The translations under genes and the position numbers were made by a program. Positions 7,817 through 12,806 of a stretch of DNA of 12,806 bases are shown here, in pieces; position 1 is the stretch's first letter; each line of letters begins with the position of its first letter. The DNA lies in assembly GCA_902477645.1 (NCBI GenBank), contig CABSIA010000085.1, positions 1 through 12,806 of the forward strand. Direction: 5' to 3'. Below the pieces are notes generated by a model. That model searched no databases, had not been told where the DNA came from, and saw only the letters and a list, made by a program, of their open reading frames with translations. The stretch is from an uncultured Prevotella sp. Lineage in GTDB: Bacteria > Bacteroidota > Bacteroidia > Bacteroidales > Bacteroidaceae.

Positions 7817-8016
7817 CTGACTACGGGCAAACAGGCCGTACAGATTGACCGTTGTTACGGTTGTTGTTGTTCCAATTCCAATTGCCAGAATTGAAGTTGA
7901 GGTTGTACGCGTTGTTGTCGTTGTTCGGATTAAGCGAACTGGACCAGTAGTTGCCGTTCGAACCCGCATTGTTGAGATCCCCATTCCAGCGGTTGCCAGC
8001 AGCCGGAAAAAAGACT
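7817..8016 (-). repeat. DGR template repeat (TR)
   Basis: These 200 bp align without gaps to the VR at 8891-9090 (constant offset 1074). Read on the minus strand in the frame of the target protein, the TR encodes V-F-F-P-A-A-G followed by a run rich in Asn codons (22 AAC/AAT) and ends with the same Q-S-V-R-P-V-C-P-stop. It holds 55 coding-strand adenines; 25 differ in the VR, against 1 of 145 other bases. AAY codons allow Tyr, Asp, Gly, Ser, His, Arg and other residues by adenine substitution without creating stops. Similarity ends sharply at 8016; at the other side one mismatch (7816/8890) is followed by three further matches. The TR is transcribed but not translated. The 175 bp upstream (8017-8191) hold no gene; the best -7 candidate there, TAACCTTG (8113-8106), has one mismatch. 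Confidence 0.97.
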
Positions 8017-8191
8017 GTCTCATTTGTCGGCAGTCATCTGATACGGATACAAGGAAAGAATGTAACATTATCGACAAGCCATCCATGATTACTTTTCTTT
8101 TTCACAAGGTTATGGTTTTCCCTATGACATACTGCCTATGAACTTGCCAAACTCATTTGTTGGCGTGCATCCTAAACTGTTATTGGTGTGC

Positions 8192-8737
8192 TTATATTAT
8201 TTGTGCTAAATTCTTTTTCACATCAGAGAGAAACAACATGCACTCTATTGGGGAGTGGCTCTCTACAGGATAAGACAGCACATCTTGAGCTATGGAGAAC
8301 AAAGTATGACTCCCCTCACCCTTGCACACCATATTATTCTTTTTTGTTTCCACATCAGACTTCTCTTTTGATTCAGAGACAGGCTGTCTGGACTTCCATG
8401 CGGCAAATTCGCTCTTCATGTCGTCAGCCGTCATTTCTGGTTCTAAGGGGAGAAGTGTCAATGTTATATGCTTCTCTGCAACAGATGCCACCACAGCACC
8501 TTGGGGAGTTCTCTTTTCAAGACTCGACACAGGGAAACCGACAAAAGCTATTGTCTGCCCTATACCATTAACATGCCTGTGAGTAACTTTAAATTGGCAG
8601 ATGTAAGTATGGCACAGCCATGCGCTCACTTCGTATGCGCGGTAAAAACTTCCCTCTTGGAAAAGGTTGATTACCTGCCAGTCCTTTGGCTCGCTTCGTT
8701 CTTGTTCTATGTTTAATATGTCTTTTATTCCCGCCAT
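8192..8737 (-). CDS. DGR accessory protein, MutS domain I-like
   Basis: From the ATG at 8737-8735 this is a 181-residue soluble protein. Residues 25-78 resemble MutS domain I, the mismatch-reading domain: LFQEGSFYRAYEVSA aligns with the MutS block YRMGDFYELFYDDA, and IAFVGFPVSSLEK with IPMAGIPYHAVEN. The mismatch-wedging Phe is kept (Phe31), but the Glu of the Phe-x-Glu motif is Arg33. No ATPase, clamp or lever domains follow. After a charged linker (about 102-140) a short C-terminal segment SPIECMLFLSDVKKNL ends the protein. Its place between the target and the TR argues for a role in retrohoming, taking the slot that Avd fills in the Bordetella phage DGR. In-frame starts at 8782 (GTG) and 8764 (ATG) are possible, but they fall in or next to a palindrome; the 8737 ATG has the usual A-rich leader. 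The MutS resemblance is my motif reading. Confidence 0.8.
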   Translation of the reverse strand: MAGIKDILNIEQERSEPKDWQVINLFQEGSFYRAYEVSAWLCHTYICQFKVTHRHVNGIGQTIAFVGFPVSSLEKRTPQGAVVASVAEKHITLTLLPLEPEMTADDMKSEFAAWKSRQPVSESKEKSDVETKKNNMVCKGEGSHTLFSIAQDVLSYPVESHSPIECMLFLSDVKKNLAQII

Positions 8738-8766
8738 ATCGTTTTTTATTTTTGTAACCCTCATTC

Positions 8767-8838
8767 CATGCGGAGCCCCCACTGACGGGGCGCATGTCTT
8801 GGGACATGCACTTGTCCCGTCCGTGCCACCTCCGCATG
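8767..8838. repeat. Nested inverted repeat between the VR and the accessory gene
   Basis: Three perfect stems are nested here: CATGCGGAG (8767-8775) with CTCCGCATG (8830-8838), GACGGG (8784-8789) with CCCGTC (8816-8821), and GCATGTC (8792-8798) with GACATGC (8803-8809) around a 4-base loop. An alternative stem, GGGACA (8801-8806) with TGTCCC (8813-8818), excludes the innermost one. The element is GC-rich in otherwise AT-rich DNA and begins 57 bp past the target stop codon. In the Bordetella DGR a hairpin/cruciform just downstream of the VR promotes homing; this may be its counterpart, or a terminator or attenuator for the target mRNA. Confidence 0.75.
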
Positions 8839-8890
8839 AAAAGAGGGTGTAGGTAATTTGTTCTAATTGTGCTATTAGGATGCATTAGTT

Positions 8891-9090
8891 CTGACTACGG
8901 GCAAACAGGCCGTACAGACTGACCGTAGTTACGGTAGTCGTAGTACCAACCCCAATCGCCAGAATCGAAGTAGAGGTAGTACGCGTTGCCGTCGTCGTAC
9001 GGATAAAGCGAACTGGACCAGTAGTAGCCACCCGAACCCGCACCGTAGAGATCCCCATTCCAGCGGCGGCCAGCAGCCGGAAAAAAGACT
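8891..9090 (-). repeat. DGR variable repeat (VR)
   Basis: This is the 3' end of the target gene, residues 673-736 and the stop codon. Compared with the TR there are 26 substitutions: 14 A to G, 10 A to T, 1 A to C on the coding strand, plus one C to T. Nineteen of the 22 template Asn codons are changed, to Tyr (10), Asp (4), Gly (4) and Arg (1). The last 46 coding bases before the VR border differ from the TR only at a synonymous CAA to CAG (8919) and at 8927 and are GC-rich near the end, fitting an initiation-of-mutagenic-homing (IMH) element around 8891-8918. Confidence 0.97.
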
Positions 9091-11105
9091 TGACCGCCAT
9101 TAGGACCTGTGACCAGAATGCCATTTACACCATTCTGCTGTGTCCACATCTGGGTACAATGCTCCATCAATTCCATTTGTTGCTCATGTGTCGGCATGCG
9201 CCATGGAGCACCCATGCGAACATGAGCCACGTCATACTGGGTGCCGGAGATATCGGAACCGATATTTACACAGTTGCCATATTCATCGGAATATGCATAA
9301 GTTTCCCAATAATACACGCTTTTCTCACTTGTCTCACCCCAAGCGTAATATCCGCCATAGCCCTCAGGGGTGGATGCGCCAACATTGCAGCAGCACCACT
9401 TAGTGCCACTGGGAAGACCAAGGTCGATGGCGTGGGGATGATTACCGTCCGGGCAGGTGAAACAATCCGGGAATTTGGTTGACGGCACCGCTCTCAGCTC
9501 CTTGCCCATAATCTTCACCATGGGATAAGCTGTGTAGGTTTTGCCAGCCACCATTTTGTCAAACACACACTCCAGTCCGTTCATGCCCCATTGTTTCTCC
9601 GACATATATTCCATTGGCTTATATTGAGTTTCTATCAAGCTGTTCTTTTCATCATAAAACGCCATACCAATGCTGACGGGTAGTAAAAGATTCCTTGCTA
9701 CCTCTGACTTCAATAGAGCTGCCGAGGCTGATGCGCCTTGTGAAAATTCAGGTTTTGTGAAAGACGGCAGCAGATATTTGTCATCGCCCAACTTCGGCTC
9801 AATGGAATACTTGAATGAGGCAGGCTGTACCCCATCGCCCCACAGTCCGACTTGGGCGTATGCTCTGAAACTTTGCGGCAAAGTCGTTCTCGCATAGCTG
9901 TCTTTCATCGCTGAGTAAACGCCTTCATCGAATGCCGCCACCATGTCAAACTTGAAACCGGCCGTCTCTTTCAGTCCCACGCTATACTCCAGACCCAGTC
10001 CAGACGCAGTGCCGCAGAACGAAAACAGAATGTCGGGAATAACACCCACCTCTGCATATCCCTCCATTGACAAAGAGGCGACATCCATGCCCGCATCATT
10101 TATTGGAGCATGCGATATGCTCCATGCCTTGTCCTCATACGTGAAACTGAGTTTGTCGGTCCTCTTATAATGCGCCTGGCATCCAAGGCTCACCGTTCCT
10201 CCCTCTGCAAAATAAGCAGACAATGTCAGTTTGGGGACGATGAACAACAACGGGCATTGCGGTATTCTTATTCTGCCAAGTGACAACTTAGTTATCTGCT
10301 GTTCGTAATATTTCTCAAATGAGCTGGTAGCGTCAAACTGCACCTGAGCATTGAAGTCGTTCTGTAGATCTAAACGGAAGTATGGGGATTTTCCTTTCTG
10401 TATATTTGCCGTCACTAACATCTTTGCTGCGTCATTGACGGTAAAAACGGTTGTAGTCCCACCCTTCTCCAATGTCTTGCTGTAAGTTTTATTCCATAGC
10501 TCACGCTCGTACGACAGCCTTTCTTTGCTTTTAGCCAGAGTCCCGTTACTCTCGTCAACGTATCCTTCGGCTATAAAGACAAGTTGGTCGTACACCCTGT
10601 CCAGCCCGACTTTCCGGCAATTATAATGATACCCCTGCCCATCGCTTGAGACAGACAACACCTCCGCCATTATACCGTCGGGGAACGACAGGCAGTCATA
10701 CGTGGACACAACAATGTTGTTTTTGCCAGGACACATATACGCAGGTGTCTCTGTTGACAGAGTAAACGAAACCGTGTCACAATCGGACAGATACATGTCG
10801 TGTGCGGCGGTCAGTTCAAAAACATTCTTGTTTACAATTGTCTCAGGAGCATAAAATGTCACGCTGTCTATCGCTGCCAATGGAATTCTATACACGCTGT
10901 CGGGAGTGTAGACAATCTGCGCCATCCAATCATTGCAATATACGCCGTCTGCGTCATAATGTGAATAAGCGACGCTGTCAACGTCATTCTTGAGAAATGC
11001 GTTAAAGGTGCCGTCATTCCGATATATGTACATGGCATCGTTCTGTGCCAATGCTCCTGCAATCACAGTAACGAGGAGCGAGAGAGTAAGTATCAGTCTT
11101 TTCAT
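8895..11105 (-). CDS. DGR target: exported protein with C-terminal variable lectin-fold-like (FISUMP-type) domain
   Basis: This 736-residue protein is exported by a Sec signal (residues 1-20, cut near ALA|Q). The N-terminal segment, with YRNDGTFNAF and YRIPLAAIDSV motifs (about 27-85), is of a kind seen in other exported Bacteroidales proteins. The large middle part (about 90-540) matches no family I recognise. The C-terminus from about 555, HAIDLGLPSGTKW, YYAWGE, WRMPT, PAAGRRW and YWSSS, follows the FISUMP pattern, related to the formylglycine-generating-enzyme/C-type-lectin fold used by DGR ligand-binding domains. The VR fills residues 673-736 and is loaded with Tyr, Gly and Asp, a binding-site-like composition. 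It has no lipobox and no sorting tail of its own. Its ATG overlaps the stop of the upstream gene (ATGA), so the two are coupled. The ligand is unknown. Confidence 0.93.
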   Translation of the reverse strand: MKRLILTLSLLVTVIAGALAQNDAMYIYRNDGTFNAFLKNDVDSVAYSHYDADGVYCNDWMAQIVYTPDSVYRIPLAAIDSVTFYAPETIVNKNVFELTAAHDMYLSDCDTVSFTLSTETPAYMCPGKNNIVVSTYDCLSFPDGIMAEVLSVSSDGQGYHYNCRKVGLDRVYDQLVFIAEGYVDESNGTLAKSKERLSYERELWNKTYSKTLEKGGTTTVFTVNDAAKMLVTANIQKGKSPYFRLDLQNDFNAQVQFDATSSFEKYYEQQITKLSLGRIRIPQCPLLFIVPKLTLSAYFAEGGTVSLGCQAHYKRTDKLSFTYEDKAWSISHAPINDAGMDVASLSMEGYAEVGVIPDILFSFCGTASGLGLEYSVGLKETAGFKFDMVAAFDEGVYSAMKDSYARTTLPQSFRAYAQVGLWGDGVQPASFKYSIEPKLGDDKYLLPSFTKPEFSQGASASAALLKSEVARNLLLPVSIGMAFYDEKNSLIETQYKPMEYMSEKQWGMNGLECVFDKMVAGKTYTAYPMVKIMGKELRAVPSTKFPDCFTCPDGNHPHAIDLGLPSGTKWCCCNVGASTPEGYGGYYAWGETSEKSVYYWETYAYSDEYGNCVNIGSDISGTQYDVAHVRMGAPWRMPTHEQQMELMEHCTQMWTQQNGVNGILVTGPNGGQVFFPAAGRRWNGDLYGAGSGGYYWSSSLYPYDDGNAYYLYFDSGDWGWYYDYRNYGQSVRPVCP

Positions 11106-11575
11106 GGCCTGGTGATTTTAAAGGTTGAGGATGGGGTCTTGACAACATAGACGGATGATGCCGGCTCAGGCAGATTCAGGGAAGCGGCGCCGTTGCTGCC
11201 GGTCATGGCTGACGAGAGCAGCTTGCCGTCGACGGCATAGACGGCCACGCGGACATGTGGGGCCAGATTCTCCACTCTTACAAAATCCTTGCCAAAAGAG
11301 AACACGGCACCCAGAATATCGGGATTGCTCACACCAGCGGGGTCTACACTCACGTAGGTGAACTTCACGACATCAGCAGAGGCGTAGTTGACCACATTCA
11401 TGTGCGTGGAGACAACAAGGCCGTCGCCGTCGAAACGAACCACAGGTTTCTCGTCAAGCAGAATGGTGAATTTATCACCAGACTTGCCGTGAATCATCAA
11501 GGCATTTACGCCACCGGCGGAAGCCGATGCTGCCATGGAAGACAGCAGAAGGAATACGGACAGTAATTTTCTCAT
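11102..11575 (-). CDS. Small exported protein with T9SS-like C-terminal tail, coupled to the DGR target
   Basis: This 157-residue protein has a signal peptide (1-20, ASA|GG), a first domain (VNALMIHGKSGDKFTILLDEKP, here about residues 23-44, then DVVKFTYVSV near 68-77) of a kind common in small Prevotella/Bacteroides exported proteins, and a final stretch of about 55 residues with VAVYAVDGKLLSS, SVYVVKT and FKITRP. That last pattern resembles the type A sorting domain of the type IX secretion system, which anchors or releases proteins at the cell surface. Its stop codon overlaps the start of the DGR target (ATGA), so equal production and a physical partnership are plausible. It could present or stabilise the variable protein at the surface; this is inference. 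It is the first gene of the operon behind the -7 box at 11712. Confidence 0.8.
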   Translation of the reverse strand: MRKLLSVFLLLSSMAASASAGGVNALMIHGKSGDKFTILLDEKPVVRFDGDGLVVSTHMNVVNYASADVVKFTYVSVDPAGVSNPDILGAVFSFGKDFVRVENLAPHVRVAVYAVDGKLLSSAMTGSNGAASLNLPEPASSVYVVKTPSSTFKITRP

Positions 11576-11896
11576 AATCTTTGCTTTATATTTTATGTTT
11601 TATGTTTACATGTTGAGCTAATTATATTGTTATTATGCAAAAATCGTAATATTGCCCTCAGTTTCATTGCCTATTGGAAAAGAAGACTAGACATTTGGCC
11701 ATATCGCTTTGCAAAGATACATCTTTTTTTGAAACGGGGGGGGTAAATTGTCAAACCGCATCAAGTCGTCTGATTTTTAACTCTATTTAAGACCATTTCA
11801 TACCTTTTCGCAACATATCTGCTATGTAATTTAGCAAATATCAATCGCCCACTGCATTCAGCAGTGTTCATAACCCCATTGAAAAAGCGCCTTTTC
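11576..11896. other. Intergenic region upstream of the DGR operon
   Basis: These 321 bp hold no open frame worth calling. From right to left they contain a short A/T-stem hairpin right after the alpha/beta hydrolase stop (AAAAG-GCG-CTTTT on the minus strand, near 11882-11894), and a second hairpin CACTGC/GCAGTG (11850-11855 with 11861-11866). Either may terminate that gene. Then come the -7 box and C8 tract described separately, and an AT-rich leader. Confidence 0.5.
11712..11743 (-). promoter_or_regulatory. Promoter of the DGR target operon with a C8 tract
   Basis: The minus strand has TATCTTTG (11719-11712), a full match to the Bacteroidales -7 consensus. The spacer upstream contains A7 (11730-11724) and then C8 (11743-11736). 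The C tract occupies the place where the -33 TTTG element is expected (19-21 bp upstream), and no TTTG is found there; GTTTG appears only farther up. Transcription would begin near 11706 and leave a leader of about 130 bases before the start codon at 11575. Confidence 0.5.
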
Positions 11897-12697
11897 TCAT
11901 TTTAGGAACGCTTTTATCTGCCCCAGCGACAACTGCTGTTCTTCGGGCTTGAAGCCATGACCGGCACCGGGGATGACGTAAAGGCGCGCATCCTTGTATA
12001 GCCTTGCGGCACGGCGGGAGTCCTCCATCGACACTACAGCATCGGCATCGCCCTGGACGATGAGTACGGGCTTGCGGAATTTCCTGATGGTCTTGAACAC
12101 ATCAATGTCGCGAAGCTCCATGAAGAACCGGCGACCCAGAGGCACGTTCCACAGGCGGGTCGTGTCGGGAATGTCTGTCACCTCCGGATAGCGGGTATTC
12201 CAATTCTCGGGAATACAGAGGGCCGGGAATACGAGAACGAGCTTGTTTATATATTGCGGTATATGGGCCGCTGTCATGGCAGAGACAAATCCGCCCTGAC
12301 TCTCACCGATGAGCACAATCTTCTCGGGGTCGACATCGGGCTGCTGCCGGAAATGACGCACAATGGCCTCCAGGTCGCTCCGCTCATCGAGAACAGACAT
12401 GTTCATCGTGTTTGAGTCGCTGCGGCTGTTGACTGAGCCACAGGGGAAGTCGAAGGCATAGCACTGGTAGCCAAGGTCGTTCAGCGTCTTGAAATAAGCA
12501 CGTCCAAAGGCATGGGTGCCGTTGAAACCGCGGGCTATGATGGCCACAGGCTGTTTACTGCCGGTGTATTGCGGCTTGCTGATGATACCGTATATATGTC
12601 TGTTGCCATTCTCTATGATTTCAGTCTTGACAGGCTGGGCTGCCAGACTCAATACGCAGCTTGCAAAAAGCATTAAAGTCAGGATCTTTTGTCTCAT
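11897..12697 (-). CDS. Secreted alpha/beta hydrolase (esterase-like)
   Basis: This 266-residue exported alpha/beta-fold hydrolase has a signal peptide of about 20 residues (SLAA|QP). The nucleophile elbow is GESQGG with Ser133, the acid is in QGDADAVV (probably Asp219), and the base is His247 in GAGHGF. ARGFNG (55-60) supplies the oxyanion-hole region. The organisation resembles small bacterial acyl/feruloyl-type esterases, but the sequence does not reveal the substrate, and a peptidase of the S9-like group is a less likely alternative given the size. It is the gene upstream of the DGR operon on the same strand, separated by 321 bp with terminator-like hairpins, so it is probably an independent unit. 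The start follows an A/T-rich leader. Confidence 0.88.
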   Translation of the reverse strand: MRQKILTLMLFASCVLSLAAQPVKTEIIENGNRHIYGIISKPQYTGSKQPVAIIARGFNGTHAFGRAYFKTLNDLGYQCYAFDFPCGSVNSRSDSNTMNMSVLDERSDLEAIVRHFRQQPDVDPEKIVLIGESQGGFVSAMTAAHIPQYINKLVLVFPALCIPENWNTRYPEVTDIPDTTRLWNVPLGRRFFMELRDIDVFKTIRKFRKPVLIVQGDADAVVSMEDSRRAARLYKDARLYVIPGAGHGFKPEEQQLSLGQIKAFLK

Positions 12698-12806
12698 TTT
12701 GTCTCGTTTTTATACTGTTTACATATCTAAAGGCTGTAGGGCTGCTACGTGTAACGGCCGCAACCGGAAAATGCAATCGTGTATAGGCCAATTATTGCCT
12801 GCGGCC

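Larger units (their letters stand above)
6568..9090 (-). mobile_element. Diversity-generating retroelement cassette (RT, TR, accessory gene, VR)
   Basis: All parts of a functional DGR are present, intact and collinear on one strand: VR inside the target gene, nested inverted repeat, accessory gene, TR and reverse transcriptase. The element does not move as a transposon; it rewrites the VR from TR-derived cDNA. No integrase, transposase or phage structural gene lies in the window, so it appears to be a chromosomal cassette. It is AT-richer than the enzyme genes on either side. Confidence 0.93.

Noticed and set aside
7762..7830. Reverse transcriptase frame extended to a TTG start at 7830
   Set aside because: The extension begins inside the TR and has no RT family sequence; the ATG at 7761 begins a typical DGR RT N-terminus.
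6568..8016. Retron or group II intron as an explanation for the reverse transcriptase
   Set aside because: No msr/msd-like structure or intron maturase domain is seen, while a TR/VR pair with adenine-only changes is present.
8013..8035. GACTG/CAGTC pairing at the 5' border of the TR
   Set aside because: A 5-bp stem with a 13-base loop is too weak to separate from chance without comparison to other DGRs.
7796..8086. Thr-rich open frame on the minus strand over the TR, and a Val-rich frame on the plus strand (7845-8141)
   Set aside because: Both are low-complexity products of reading the AAC-rich TR in other frames; the TR is not translated.
8589..8885. 98-codon minus-strand frame spanning the palindrome
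   Set aside because: It overlaps the accessory gene in another frame, is Arg/Lys-rich with no recognisable pattern, and crosses the nested inverted repeat.
8885..9124. Thr-rich open frame on the minus strand over the VR
   Set aside because: It is an out-of-frame shadow of the DGR target C-terminus, mirroring the TR artefact.
8895..11105. A second VR or additional DGR target in the window
   Set aside because: No other stretch resembling the TR was found by eye; all other genes lack the PAAG...YWSSS...RPVCP pattern.

Overview
The window looks like a chromosomal segment of a Bacteroidales bacterium, most likely Prevotella/Bacteroides-like. The evidence is Sec-exported carbohydrate-active enzymes, a protein with a type IX-secretion-like tail, -7 boxes of the TAnnTTTG type, A-rich leaders without strong Shine-Dalgarno sites, and a FISUMP-like C-terminal domain. 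No species can be named from the sequence.

Left flank (1-1162): on the minus strand, a secreted SGNH/GDSL hydrolase overlaps the start of ribD, which runs off the window edge. Just upstream lies tRNA-Arg(CCU). Region 1369-5147 (+ strand): an exported heparinase II/III-type polysaccharide lyase is followed by an exported GH88 unsaturated glucuronyl hydrolase. This is a lyase-then-hydrolase pair for a uronic-acid-containing polysaccharide such as a glycosaminoglycan. It ends at a long hairpin (5099-5147). Two copies of a GAAGAGTGAAG-type dispersed repeat sit in this half.

Centre (5344-11743, all minus strand): AT-richer DNA with an AbiC-like putative phage abortive-infection membrane protein and, upstream of it, a complete diversity-generating retroelement (DGR). 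In transcription order the DGR contains a small exported protein with a T9SS-like tail, ATGA-coupled to a 736-residue exported target protein whose last 64 codons are the variable repeat (VR). Next come a nested inverted repeat, a small MutS-domain-I-like accessory protein, the template repeat (TR) and the reverse transcriptase. I aligned TR and VR by hand over 200 bp. There are 26 differences and 25 of them are at template adenines. All 19 amino-acid changes fall on the template's 22 Asn codons. This is the classical signature of adenine-directed mutagenic retrohoming. A -7 box about 140 bp upstream of the operon is preceded by an 8-bp C tract sitting where the -33 element should be, which raises the possibility of phase-variable expression.

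Right flank (11897-12697): a secreted alpha/beta hydrolase on the minus strand. I see nothing interpretable in 12698-12806.

The most interesting part is the DGR: its unusual MutS-like accessory gene, the elaborate palindrome next to the VR, the possible slippage promoter and the neighbouring anti-phage candidate.
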